Assembly (NCBI RefSeq): GCF_963422335.1 | Contig: NZ_OY729424.1 | Span: 1,550,001-1,614,000 of the forward strand | Source of the DNA: an uncultured Roseateles sp. | GTDB taxonomy: Bacteria; Pseudomonadota; Gammaproteobacteria; Burkholderiales; Burkholderiaceae_C | Direction: 5' to 3' | DNA: 64,000 bases | Shown here: positions 24,693 through 32,855 of the stretch, one piece after another | Layout: every line of letters begins with the position of its first letter | Position numbering within the stretch: position 1 is the first letter of the stretch | Made by a program: the position numbers and the translations under genes | Notes under the pieces: model-generated | The model's database searches: none | The model's input: only the letters and a program-made list of their open reading frames with translations | What the model was told of the DNA's origin: nothing

Positions 24693-25562
24693 ATGGCATC
24701 AAGCAAGGAAATTCGCGGCAAGATCAAGAGCTTCGAGAACACGAAGAAGATCACCAAGGCCATGGAAATGGTCTCGGTGTCCAAGATGCGCAAGGCGCAA
24801 GACCGTGTTCGCGCAGCCCGCCCTTACAGCGAAAAGATCCGCAAGCTGGCCGCCAATCTGTCGCAAGCGACGCCCGAGTACAAGCACCCGTTCATGGTGG
24901 CCAACGATGCGAAGAAGCCGGCCGGCTTCATCGTCATCACGACCGACAAGGGTCTGTGCGGCGGCCTGAACACCAATGTGCTGCGTGCGGTGACGGCCAG
25001 GCTCAAGGACCTCGAAGCCCAGGGCGTCAAGTCCAAGGCGGTGGCCATTGGCAACAAGGGCCTGGGGTTCTTGAACCGCATCGGCGTGCCGGTGGTGTCG
25101 CATCTGACGCAGATGGGCGATCAGCCGCATCTGGAGAAGATGATTGGCCCGGTCAAGGTCTTGCTCGACGCGTATGCGGCCGGCGAGTTGTCAGCGGTCT
25201 ATCTGTGCTACACGCGCTTCATCAACACAATGAATCAGGAGCCGATGGTGCAGCAGCTGCTGCCGCTGTCGTCCGATTCGATGAAGTCGGAGAAGTCCGA
25301 GCATGGCTGGGACTATCTGTACGAGCCCGATGCGCAAACGGTGATCGACGCGCTGCTGCTGCGCTACGTCGAAGCGCTGGTCTACCAGTCGGTGGCCGAC
25401 AACATGGCGTCCGAGCATTCGGCACGCATGGTGGCGATGAAGGCCGCGACCGACAACGCAGGCAATGTGATTGGCGAACTGAAGCTGATCTACAACCGCA
25501 CGCGTCAAGCAGCGATCACCAAAGAATTGTCGGAAATCGTGGCGGGTGCGGCGGCTGTTTAA
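24693..25562 (+). CDS. atpG: F0F1 ATP synthase subunit gamma
   Basis: This 289-residue central rotor shaft has the N-terminal helix KEIRGKIKSFENTKKITKAMEMVSVSKMRK split around the conserved ITKAMEMV, the middle Rossmann-like part with TTDKGLCGGLN, and the C-terminal helix ending YNRTRQAAITKELSEIVAGAAA. All of these are family hallmarks. TAGGAG precedes the start at good spacing. Confidence 0.97.
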   Translation: MASSKEIRGKIKSFENTKKITKAMEMVSVSKMRKAQDRVRAARPYSEKIRKLAANLSQATPEYKHPFMVANDAKKPAGFIVITTDKGLCGGLNTNVLRAVTARLKDLEAQGVKSKAVAIGNKGLGFLNRIGVPVVSHLTQMGDQPHLEKMIGPVKVLLDAYAAGELSAVYLCYTRFINTMNQEPMVQQLLPLSSDSMKSEKSEHGWDYLYEPDAQTVIDALLLRYVEALVYQSVADNMASEHSARMVAMKAATDNAGNVIGELKLIYNRTRQAAITKELSEIVAGAAAV

Positions 25563-25616
25563 GCCCGGCTCACCAGGACCAAGACTCAAGAATCTGCAAG
25601 ATTGAAGGATACGAAC

Positions 25617-27035
25617 ATGTCGAACGTACAAAGTACTGAGGGCAAGATTGTCCAGTGTATCGGCGCGGTGGTGGACGTTGAGTTCCCCCGTAACGCCATG
25701 CCCCGCGTCTATGACGCGCTGAAGCTGGTGGGCTCGGACTCCGGTCTGACCCTGGAAGTGCAGCAGCAGCTGGGCGACGGCGTGGTCCGTACCATTGTGA
25801 TGGGCTCCTCCGACGGTCTGCGTCGCGGCCTGGCCGTGCGCAACACCGGCAGCGGCATCACGGTGCCCGTGGGCCGCGCGACTCTCGGCCGCATCATGGA
25901 CGTGCTGGGCAACCCGATCGACGAGCGTGGCCCGGTTGGCCAGGAGCTGACGGCTCCCATCCACCGCAAGCCCCCGGCATACGACGAGCTGAGCCCGTCG
26001 ACCGACCTGCTGGAAACCGGCATCAAGGTGATCGACCTGGTCTGCCCGTTCGCCAAGGGCGGCAAGGTGGGTCTGTTCGGTGGCGCCGGCGTGGGCAAGA
26101 CCGTGAACATGATGGAACTCATCAACAACATCGCCAAGGCCCACAGCGGTCTGTCGGTGTTCGCTGGTGTGGGTGAGCGTACCCGTGAGGGCAATGACTT
26201 CTATCACGAGATGGCCGATTCGGGCGTCGTGAACCTCGAGAAGCTCGAAGACTCCAAGGTCGCCATGGTCTACGGCCAGATGAATGAGCCCCCGGGCAAC
26301 CGTCTGCGCGTGGCCCTGACCGGTCTGACGATCGCCGAGTCCTTCCGTGACGAAGGCAAGGACGTGCTGTTCTTCGTGGACAACATCTACCGCTACACAC
26401 TGGCCGGTACCGAAGTGTCCGCACTGCTGGGTCGTATGCCTTCCGCCGTGGGTTATCAGCCTACGCTGGCCGAAGAAATGGGCCGTCTGCAAGAGCGCAT
26501 CACCTCGACCAAGGTCGGCTCGATCACCTCGATCCAGGCCGTCTACGTCCCTGCGGATGACTTGACCGACCCGTCGCCTGCCACGACCTTCGCCCACTTG
26601 GACTCCACCGTGGTGCTGTCGCGTGACATCGCCTCGCTGGGTATCTACCCGGCCGTGGACCCGCTGGACTCGACCTCGCGTCAGCTGGATCCGAACGTCG
26701 TCGGCGAAGAGCACTACAACGTGGCCCGCGCCGTGCAAGGCACGCTGCAGCGCTACAAGGAACTGCGCGACATCATCGCGATCCTGGGCATGGACGAACT
26801 GTCGCCGGAAGACAAGCTGGCCGTGGCCCGTGCCCGCAAGATCCAGCGCTTCCTGTCGCAGCCTTTCCACGTGGCCGAAGTGTTCACCGGCTCGCCCGGC
26901 AAGTACGTGCCCCTGAAGGAAACCATCCGCGGCTTCAAGATGATTGTTGCCGGCGAATGCGACAGCTTGCCCGAGCAGGCCTTCTACATGGTCGGAACAA
27001 TCGACGAAGCCTTCGAAAAGGCTAAAAAGGTCTGA
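25617..27035 (+). CDS. atpD: F0F1 ATP synthase subunit beta
   Basis: This catalytic subunit of F1 is 472 residues from ATG 25617 (MSNVQSTEGKIVQCIGAVVD). It carries the P-loop GGAGVGKTVNMMELI, the catalytic glutamate in GVGERTREGNDFYHEM, Walker B LFFVDNIYRYTLAG and the catch-loop region. A GAAGGA ribosome site lies about 8 bp upstream; the in-frame ATG 15 bp further upstream falls inside that site and is rejected. Confidence 0.97.
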   Translation: MSNVQSTEGKIVQCIGAVVDVEFPRNAMPRVYDALKLVGSDSGLTLEVQQQLGDGVVRTIVMGSSDGLRRGLAVRNTGSGITVPVGRATLGRIMDVLGNPIDERGPVGQELTAPIHRKPPAYDELSPSTDLLETGIKVIDLVCPFAKGGKVGLFGGAGVGKTVNMMELINNIAKAHSGLSVFAGVGERTREGNDFYHEMADSGVVNLEKLEDSKVAMVYGQMNEPPGNRLRVALTGLTIAESFRDEGKDVLFFVDNIYRYTLAGTEVSALLGRMPSAVGYQPTLAEEMGRLQERITSTKVGSITSIQAVYVPADDLTDPSPATTFAHLDSTVVLSRDIASLGIYPAVDPLDSTSRQLDPNVVGEEHYNVARAVQGTLQRYKELRDIIAILGMDELSPEDKLAVARARKIQRFLSQPFHVAEVFTGSPGKYVPLKETIRGFKMIVAGECDSLPEQAFYMVGTIDEAFEKAKKV

Positions 27036-27165
27036 TGGCCGGCGCATTAGGGCCTGATGCGTCGTTACGGTGCTCAGCGGTCAGGAAGCCCGCTTCCGCG
27101 CCGCGCCTAGCCTCAGACCCTACTGCTTGCCCATCCAACCTTTTTACAAGCTAAGGAAGATCCAG

Positions 27166-27579
27166 ATGGCAACCTTTCAAGTCGACGTCGTTTCCGCAGA
27201 AGAATCGATCTTCTCCGGCGAAGCGAAGTTCGTCGCGCTGCCGGGTGAAAGCGGCGAGCTGGGCATACTGCCCCGCCACACGCCGCTGATCACCCGCATC
27301 AAGCCCGGTGCGGTGCGCATCCAGCGTCCCGACGGTCAGGAAGAGTTCGTGTTCGTGGCCGGCGGCATTCTGGAAGTGCAGCCCGACCATGTGACCGTGC
27401 TGGCCGACACCGCCATCCGCGGCAAGGACCTGGACGAAGCCAAGGCGACCGAAGCCAAGAAGATGGCCGAAGAGGCGATGAAAAACGCCAAGAGCGACAT
27501 CGACTTTGCCAAGGCACAGGGCGAGTTCGCGGCGATGGCGGCGCAGATTGCGGCGTTGAGGAAGTACCGGAAAAAATAA
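27166..27579 (+). CDS. atpC: F0F1 ATP synthase subunit epsilon
   Basis: This 137-residue inhibitory rotor subunit has an N-terminal beta sandwich (FQVDVVSAEESIFSGEAKFVALPGESGELGI, with the signature LPRHTPLIT) and a C-terminal helical hairpin rich in Ala/Lys/Glu. ATG 27166, preceded by AAGGAAG, fits homologues; the open frame from 27070 covers the atpD-atpC gap and is not coding. It is the last gene of the operon, followed by a terminator. Confidence 0.96.
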   Translation: MATFQVDVVSAEESIFSGEAKFVALPGESGELGILPRHTPLITRIKPGAVRIQRPDGQEEFVFVAGGILEVQPDHVTVLADTAIRGKDLDEAKATEAKKMAEEAMKNAKSDIDFAKAQGEFAAMAAQIAALRKYRKK

Positions 27580-27645
27580 TGTCCTTGGGGGCAGACCTTG
27601 CTGTACCCGGCAAGCTCTGTCCTCAACTGACTAGAGCATTCATAG

Positions 27646-27680
27646 CCCGCCCGACGCAAGTCCGGCGGGTTTTGTTTTTT
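27646..27680 (+). terminator. Intrinsic terminator of the atp operon
   Basis: CCCGCC (27646-27651) pairs with GGCGGG (27664-27669); inside, GAC/GTC closes a GCAA tetraloop with one C-C mismatch. TTTTGTTTTTT follows at 27670-27680. It lies 66 bp after atpC and is a textbook intrinsic terminator. Confidence 0.9.
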
Positions 27681-27700
27681 GAGAGCCAGCGAGAACCGTC

Positions 27701-28552
27701 ATGAGCAAAGCCTTTGCACCTTCGAAGCACCAAGGCATGGACGCCATCACCATCAGCGCACCCGATGGTGCGCGTGCCACCGTGATGCTGCAGGGCGGCC
27801 AGGTGGTCTCCTGGCAGCCGGCCGGTGCGGCCGAGCAGCTCTACTGCTCGCCGACGGCGGTGTTTGCGCCCGGCAAGGCGGTGCGCGGTGGTGTTCCGGT
27901 GTGCTTCCCGCAGTTCGGTCCACGCGGCCCGCTGCCCCAGCATGGCTTCGCGCGCACCTTGCCCTGGCAGCTGATGATGGCGGAGCAGGGCAGGGACGAC
28001 GCGCTGTGCGTGCTGCGCCTGAGCGACAGCGAGGCCACCCGCCAGATCTGGCCCCATGCCTTCGTGCTGGAGCTGACCGTGCGCATCTCGGGCCGCCAGA
28101 TGGATCTGGAGCTGGCCTGCGAGAACACCGGTGAGCAGCCGCTGGAGTTCATGGCCGCGCTGCACAGCTATCTGCGCCTGGAGGATCTGACCGATGCGCG
28201 TCTGCATGGTCTGCAGGGCCTGAGCTACGAGGACATGGTGGCCGGCAAGAAAGATCAGGTCGAGACTGCCGAGGCGCTGCGCGTCAGCGGCGAGGTGGAT
28301 CGCGTCTACGCGCACGCCACCCGCGCGCTGATGCTGCGCGAGCCCAAGCATGCGCTGCGCATCGAACAGGAGGCCTTCACCGACGTGGTGGTCTGGAACC
28401 CCTGGAGCGACCGCTGCGTGGCCTTGCCCGACATGCCCGATGACGACTACCACCAGATGCTGTGCGTCGAGGCCGCTCGCATCAATGTGCCGGTGAGGCT
28501 GGCCCCCGGCGAGGAGTGGGCCGGGCGGCAGAGCCTGAGCCTGGACAACTAG
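27701..28552 (+). CDS. D-hexose-6-phosphate mutarotase (aldose epimerase superfamily)
   Basis: This 283-residue YeaD-type enzyme interconverts alpha and beta anomers of hexose 6-phosphates. Visible family features are GGQVVSWQPAG, GVPVCFPQFGPRGPLPQHGFART (catalytic His), the LHSYLRLEDL strand and the late VVVWNPWSDRCVALPDMPDDDYHQMLCVE with the catalytic Glu. It starts just after the atp terminator, so it is a separate unit. Its stop overlaps the convergent TPM gene stop by four bases (CTAG). Confidence 0.9.
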   Translation: MSKAFAPSKHQGMDAITISAPDGARATVMLQGGQVVSWQPAGAAEQLYCSPTAVFAPGKAVRGGVPVCFPQFGPRGPLPQHGFARTLPWQLMMAEQGRDDALCVLRLSDSEATRQIWPHAFVLELTVRISGRQMDLELACENTGEQPLEFMAALHSYLRLEDLTDARLHGLQGLSYEDMVAGKKDQVETAEALRVSGEVDRVYAHATRALMLREPKHALRIEQEAFTDVVVWNPWSDRCVALPDMPDDDYHQMLCVEAARINVPVRLAPGEEWAGRQSLSLDN

Positions 28553-29055
28553 AGCAGGACCGGCCGATCGGGCAGTTCGTTCGGGTTGTCTGCGCCGGCG
28601 GCCTGAGGGAAGTGCCGCTGCAGCAAGATGCTGACGGCGTCGACTGCCTGGCCCAGGCCGCCCTCGAAACGTCCGGTTTTGAAGGCGGCGCTCATCTGCT
28701 GGGCGATCTGCTCCCATCGCTCGGCATCCACCGCCTTGCTGAGCCCGCGATCGGCGACGATCTCGATGCGGTGCTCGGCCAGCAGCAGATAAATCAGCAC
28801 GCCGTTGTTCAACTCGGTGTCCCAGACGCGCAACTTGCCGAACAGCGTCACCGCGCGGTCGCGGGCCGAGGCGCGGCGCCACAGATAGCTCAGCGGCAGC
28901 CCGGCCTCGACGGCAATCCGAATCTCGCCGCTGTGCAGCCGCTCGCTGGCGGCCACGCGCGCCTGCAGGCGCGCGAGTGCGGCCGCGTCGAGTGCGCGGC
29001 GCGTGTCGGACTCATCGAGCCAGCGGTGTTTCAGCAGTCGAAGCCAGCGGTTCAT
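28549..29055 (-). CDS. TPM-domain protein (short, no signal peptide)
   Basis: This 168-residue protein has a TPM domain: SGEIRIAVEAGLPLSYLWRR, AVTLFGKLRVWDTELNNGVLIYLLLAEHRIEIVADRGLSKAV and the helix FEGGLGQAVDAVSILLQRHFP. It lacks a signal peptide and membrane helix, unlike its neighbour. ATG 29055 was chosen; the longer open frame runs antisense-like through the glycine repeat of the next gene. It is last in a LemA-TPM-TPM operon (11-bp gap). The TPM fold is shared with plant TLP18.3 phosphatase-like proteins; the bacterial function is not settled. Confidence 0.85.
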   Translation of the reverse strand: MNRWLRLLKHRWLDESDTRRALDAAALARLQARVAASERLHSGEIRIAVEAGLPLSYLWRRASARDRAVTLFGKLRVWDTELNNGVLIYLLLAEHRIEIVADRGLSKAVDAERWEQIAQQMSAAFKTGRFEGGLGQAVDAVSILLQRHFPQAAGADNPNELPDRPVLL

Positions 29056-29066
29056 CGATCTATGCC

Positions 29067-29966
29067 TCACCAGTCGCCGGAGGCGCCGCCTCCGCCAAAA
29101 TCGCCACCACCACCGGACGAGAACCCTCCGCCTCCGCCGCTGCTGCTTCCCCCGCCAAAGCCGCCACCACCACCGCCGCCCCAGATCACCGGTCCGCCAC
29201 TGCGCCCGCGCCGACCGGCCGAGCCGACGCCGAGCAGGCCCACCAGCACCAGCGAGACAATCCCGGCGGCCCCGGCCATCAACAGGCTGGCGCTCAACCA
29301 CCAGGCCATGCCGCCGACGCCGGCGCTGGTGACCAGCGAGCCCAGCTTGCGACCGAACAGGCCGGTCAGCACCGCGCCGATGATGGGCACGGCAACGAAG
29401 AAGAACATGGCCAGCTCTTCCCACTGGAAGCCGTCATTGCTCGCCGCCGCGGCGGCCTTGCGATCGGGTGCCGGCAGATGCTCGCCCTTGATGCGCGCCG
29501 TCAGTTGGTCCAGCCCGGCGTTGAGCCCGCGCGCATAGTCGCCGACCTTGAAAGCCGGGCTGATCGCGTTCTGGATGATTTGCCGCGCGGCCAGATCGGG
29601 CACCGCCCCTTCCAGTGCCTTGGCGACCTCGATGCGCAGCTTGCGGTCGTTCTTGGCCACCACCAGCAGCACGCCGTCACCGACCTCTCGCCGGCCTATC
29701 TTCCAGGTGTCGGCCACGCGCTGGGCGTAGGCGGCAATGTCTTCGGGCTGGGTGCTGGCAACCAGCAAGATCACGATCTGCGGCCCGGCCTCGGCCTCGA
29801 AGGCGGCCAGGCGCGCTTCGAGCGCCTGCGTATCTGCGGCGCTGAGTGTGGCGGTCTGGTCGATCACCCGGCCGGTGAGGGCGGGAACGTCCTGCTGCGC
29901 CAGGGCCGCGCCGAGGCCCGCCACCCAAAGCAGCATGACGTGGCACCAGTGGCGCAGGCTCAGCAT
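29067..29966 (-). CDS. Membrane TPM-domain protein with Gly-rich tail (YgcG-like)
   Basis: This 299-residue protein has a signal peptide (MLLWVAGLGAALA, cut before QQDVPALTGRVID), an extracytoplasmic TPM domain (DQTATLSAADTQALEARL; DGVLLVVAKNDRKLRIEVAKALEG), two membrane helices at about 185-240, and a C-terminal tail of about 45 residues that is almost all Gly and Ser. The tail is normal for the family and is thought to be flexible. It sits 22 bp after lemA, the usual partner of such genes. Confidence 0.9.
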   Translation of the reverse strand: MLSLRHWCHVMLLWVAGLGAALAQQDVPALTGRVIDQTATLSAADTQALEARLAAFEAEAGPQIVILLVASTQPEDIAAYAQRVADTWKIGRREVGDGVLLVVAKNDRKLRIEVAKALEGAVPDLAARQIIQNAISPAFKVGDYARGLNAGLDQLTARIKGEHLPAPDRKAAAAASNDGFQWEELAMFFFVAVPIIGAVLTGLFGRKLGSLVTSAGVGGMAWWLSASLLMAGAAGIVSLVLVGLLGVGSAGRRGRSGGPVIWGGGGGGGFGGGSSSGGGGGFSSGGGGDFGGGGASGDW

Positions 29967-29988
29967 CGCGGCGGCAGCGCTTTGAAAG

Positions 29989-30612
29989 CTACTTGGAGGC
30001 TGCCGCGGGCTTGTCGAAGCTCACCGACGGCGGGGCGCTGATGGCCGCCTCGTTCTGCACCGTGAAGCTGGGTTTGACCTGATAGCCCATCACCATGGCG
30101 GTCAGATTGGTCGGCAGGCTGCGCACCTTGACGTTGTAGTCGGCTACCGTCTTGATATAGCGGTTGCGCGCCACGGTGATGCGATTCTCGGTGCCTTCCA
30201 GCTGAACGCGCAGATCCTGGAAGCCCTGATTGGCCTTCAGGTTCGGATACTGCTCGCTGACCACCAGCAGGCGGCTCAATGCACCGGTCAGCTCGCCCTG
30301 GGCGGCCTGGAACTTCTGGAAGGCCTCGGGGTTGTTCACCAGCTCCGGCGTGGCCTGGATGCTGGTGGCCTTGGCACGGGCCTCGACCACCTTGGTCAGG
30401 GTCTCCTGCTCGAAGTTGGCCTCGCCCTTGACGGTGGCCACGATGTTCGGGATCAGGTCGGCCCGGCGCTGATACTGGTTCAGCACCTCGGACCAACCGG
30501 CCTTGACCTCTTCGTCCAGGCGCTGGAAGTCGTTGTAGCCGCAGCCCGACAAGCCCGCAGCCACGGCCAGGATGGCGGCGACGGAGCGCCAGGGTAGGAA
30601 AAATGACGGCAT
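29989..30612 (-). CDS. lemA: LemA-family lipoprotein
   Basis: This 207-residue protein has an N-terminal signal ending in the lipobox LSGC (Cys near residue 24), so it is probably a lipoprotein; canonical LemA has an uncleaved anchor instead. The rest is the four-helix LemA fold: VKAGWSEVLNQYQRRADLIPN, VEARAKATS, RLLVVSEQYPNLKANQGFQDL and YNVKVRSLPTNLTAMVMGY. It heads the operon with two TPM proteins and is divergent from hemE, with 111 bp between the starts. AAGGAGG lies about 8 bp upstream of the ATG. Confidence 0.92.
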   Translation of the reverse strand: MPSFFLPWRSVAAILAVAAGLSGCGYNDFQRLDEEVKAGWSEVLNQYQRRADLIPNIVATVKGEANFEQETLTKVVEARAKATSIQATPELVNNPEAFQKFQAAQGELTGALSRLLVVSEQYPNLKANQGFQDLRVQLEGTENRITVARNRYIKTVADYNVKVRSLPTNLTAMVMGYQVKPSFTVQNEAAISAPPSVSFDKPAAASK

Positions 30613-30723
30613 TGCGAATCCTCCTTGTATGAACCCGGTTCAATAGATGAGGCGCCGGGTGGTCCATTTCAAGCGTTGCGCTTCAGCAATCGCCATGCAT
30701 GGCAGCGGCCCGATAATACGGTC

Positions 30724-31815
30724 ATGAGCGCCAACCTGAAAAATGACACCTTCCTGCGCGCGTGCCTGCGCCAGCCCACCGACTACACGCCGCTGTGGCT
30801 GATGCGCCAGGCCGGCCGCTATCTGCCCGAGTACCGCGACAGCCGCGCCAAGGCCGGCAGCTTCATGGGCCTGGCCACCAACCCGGCCTATGCCACCGAG
30901 GTGACCTTGCAGCCGCTGGAGCGCTATCCGCTCGACGCGGCCATCCTGTTCAGCGACATCCTGACCGTACCCGATGCCATGGGTCTGGGCCTGAGCTTCG
31001 CCCAGGGCGAGGGGCCACGTTTTGCCAAGCAGGTGCGCGACGAGGCCGCCGTGGCCGAGCTGGCCGTGCCCGACATGCACAAGCTGCAGTATGTGTTCGA
31101 CGCCGTCAGCTCGATCCGCAAGGCGCTGGACGGCCGCGTGCCGCTGATAGGCTTCTCCGGCAGCCCCTGGACCCTGGCCTGCTACATGGTGGAGGGTGCG
31201 GGCTCGGACGACTACCGCCACGTCAAGAGCCTGATGTACTCGCGTCCTGACCTGATGCACAAGATCCTGGCCATCAACGCCGACGCGGTGGCTGCCTATC
31301 TGAATGCGCAGATCGAGGCCGGTGCCCAGGCGGTGATGGTGTTCGACAGCTGGGGCGGTGTGCTCGCCGACGGCGCCTTCCAAGAGTTCAGCCTGGCCTA
31401 CTCGCGCCGCGTGCTGGCGCAGCTGAAGACCGAACACGGGGGCCAGCGCATCCCCAGCATCCTGTTCACCAAGGGCGGTGGCCTGTGGCTGGATGAGATT
31501 GCCGATGCGGGCTCCGATGTGGTCGGGCTGGACTGGACAGTCAACCTCGCCAAGGCCCGCGCCCGGATCGGCGGCCGCGTGGCGCTGCAGGGCAATCTGG
31601 ACCCGAACGTGCTTTTCGCGCCGCCGGAGCGGGTGCAGGCCGAGGCGATCAAGGTCTTGGACAGCTTCGGCAATCCGCGCAATGCCGATGGCAGCTGGGC
31701 TGGCCACATCTTCAATCTCGGCCATGGCATCAGCCAGTTCACACCCCCGGAGCATGTGTCGGCCCTGGTCGAGGCGGTGCACAGCCATTCGCGCCGGCAG
31801 CGCGCGGGCGATTGA
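30724..31815 (+). CDS. hemE: Uroporphyrinogen decarboxylase
   Basis: This cytoplasmic haem-pathway enzyme converts uroporphyrinogen III to coproporphyrinogen III. At 363 residues it is full length, with the N-terminal signature PLWLMRQAGRYLPEYR containing the substrate-binding Arg pair, catalytic Asp in LFSDILTVPDAMG, GFSGSPWTLACYMVEG, and the late FNLGHGISQFTPPEHV. The ATG at 30724 follows a weak ribosome site; a GATAAT box lies just upstream of it. The 1-kb DnaA/IHF array begins right after its stop. Confidence 0.96.
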   Translation: MSANLKNDTFLRACLRQPTDYTPLWLMRQAGRYLPEYRDSRAKAGSFMGLATNPAYATEVTLQPLERYPLDAAILFSDILTVPDAMGLGLSFAQGEGPRFAKQVRDEAAVAELAVPDMHKLQYVFDAVSSIRKALDGRVPLIGFSGSPWTLACYMVEGAGSDDYRHVKSLMYSRPDLMHKILAINADAVAAYLNAQIEAGAQAVMVFDSWGGVLADGAFQEFSLAYSRRVLAQLKTEHGGQRIPSILFTKGGGLWLDEIADAGSDVVGLDWTVNLAKARARIGGRVALQGNLDPNVLFAPPERVQAEAIKVLDSFGNPRNADGSWAGHIFNLGHGISQFTPPEHVSALVEAVHSHSRRQRAGD

Positions 31816-31844
31816 ACGGTCGCTTGTATCCGGCTGTGAAATTT

Positions 31845-32144
31845 GCACTTGGGGCTTGACTTATCCCCAAAATTCGCCTCAACGCCGGGGCGGAAAACAA
31901 GTGCAGCGCCGTCGCGGCCGGCTTTGCAGAAAGTGTGCTAAGTATTTGATTTTGTGAGATCTTTGCCCGCTGCCTCGAAACTGTGCAGCCCAAGCTGGCC
32001 CCCGTTGAATCAAGGACTTAGCGCCGCTGTCGGCAGCTTGTTCACAAAGTTATCCACAGCAATGGTGGATAGCTCAAAAAACTGTTCTGAATCAGGAGCT
32101 TGCCGTTGATTTCTAAATCCAGACCGAGCTTTCGCCGCTAAGCG
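31845..32144 (+). repeat. DnaA/IHF array, unit 1
   Basis: This unit contains TTATCCCCA (31861-31869), a minus-strand IHF-consensus match TAAGTATTTGATT (31939-31951), its inverted partner AATCAAGGACTTA (32008-32020), a perfect DnaA box (32050-32058), a near-IHF match AATCAGGAGCTTG (32090-32102) and the terminal CTAAGCG (32138-32144). The two IHF-like arms share the inverted core GCTAAGT...ACTTAGC. A 68-bp spacer without array motifs follows. Confidence 0.8.
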
Positions 32145-32212
32145 TGGGCGGGGAACCCTGGCAAGGCCTGCCGCTGTTACTCACCCCGCAGCACGGCAGA
32201 TCACCGAAGTAA

Positions 32213-32510
32213 GCACTCAGGGTGGCACTTATCCCCAAAAAGCGAGACCGTGCGAGAACGGCTCAGGGATGCTGCAATGCAGCTCAGTGTTTTCCCGAAA
32301 TCATGCCAAGTTGTTGATTTATATGAGGCCTGCCGGCCCGGCCCTGGGGGGGGCCGAGGAATGCCGCACAACCGCAAGGTCGGCGCTCGGCGATTTGCCC
32401 TCCATTTGCCCACAAAGTTATCCACAAGCTTGGTTTGGTACAGAAAGTCTTTTGAAATCAGCAGCTTGTCTCGTACTTGTGATCTGCCGTCTAGAAAATG
32501 ACGATAAGCG
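32213..32510 (+). repeat. DnaA/IHF array, unit 2
   Basis: This unit contains TTATCCCCA (32229-32237), the palindrome-like GCTGCAATGCAGC (32270-32282), a minus-strand IHF-consensus match CAAGTTGTTGATT (32307-32319), a perfect DnaA box (32418-32426), a near-IHF match AATCAGCAGCTTG (32456-32468) and the terminal ATAAGCG (32504-32510). The right-hand inverted IHF arm of units 1 and 3 is degenerate here. A 47-bp spacer follows. Confidence 0.8.
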
Positions 32511-32557
32511 TTGGTTGAGGTGTGCCGAGCCGATGCGGGTAACTTGGGGGGAAGTGA

Positions 32558-32855
32558 GTACTAAGGGCTTGACTTATCCCCAAAATGCGTCTTGCCCCCA
32601 GGCCTCGCCAGGACTGCTGCAATGCAGCTGAGTGTTTTCCCTGTTTAGGGCTAAGTACTTGATTTATATGTACTTCACGATTTGCACGGAAATGGGGCAG
32701 GGCAGGTGAGCGCGAGAAAAATCAAGCACTTAGCGCGACTGTGTGCAGCTTGCCCACAAAGTTATCCACAGAAAACATGAATAGTCTGGAAGGTGTTTGA
32801 AATCATGGGCTTGGCGTATGTCCTTGAATTGATATCGAGCTTTGGCGACTAAATG
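32558..32855 (+). repeat. DnaA/IHF array, unit 3, ending on the priA start codon
   Basis: This unit contains TTATCCCCA (32574-32582), GCTGCAATGCAGC (32616-32628), a minus-strand IHF match TAAGTACTTGATT (32652-32664), its inverted partner AATCAAGCACTTA (32720-32732), a perfect DnaA box (32762-32770), near-IHF AATCATGGGCTTG (32801-32813), and CTAAATG (32849-32855) in place of the terminal CTAAGCG, so the last three bases are the priA ATG. Confidence 0.8.

Larger units (their letters stand above)
31816..32852. other. Candidate replication origin or DnaA-binding locus (three phased repeats)
   Basis: This 1,037-bp non-coding stretch is more AT-rich than its surroundings. It holds three imperfect direct repeats of about 300 bp (periods 368 and 345 bp). 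Each has TTATCCCCA, a consensus IHF-like site on the minus strand 78 bp later, and a perfect DnaA box TTATCCACA 188-189 bp after the first box. Boxes: 31861, 32229, 32574 (CCCCA type) and 32050, 32418, 32762 (perfect), all on the plus strand. A second IHF-like site lies 42 bp before the perfect box in units 1 and 3. Caulobacter's origin is also next to hemE. A DnaA-titration site or DnaA-controlled priA promoter are alternatives. No convincing gene lies within it. Confidence 0.75.

Noticed and set aside
29090..29230. Low-complexity CCGCCACC repeats as a possible satellite
   Set aside because: They encode the Gly/Ser-rich tail of the minus-strand TPM protein, a normal feature of that family.
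32250..32631. Short open frames within the hemE-priA gap
   Set aside because: They run across the DnaA/IHF repeat units, have no ribosome site, and their translations repeat with the DNA repeats; non-coding is the better reading.
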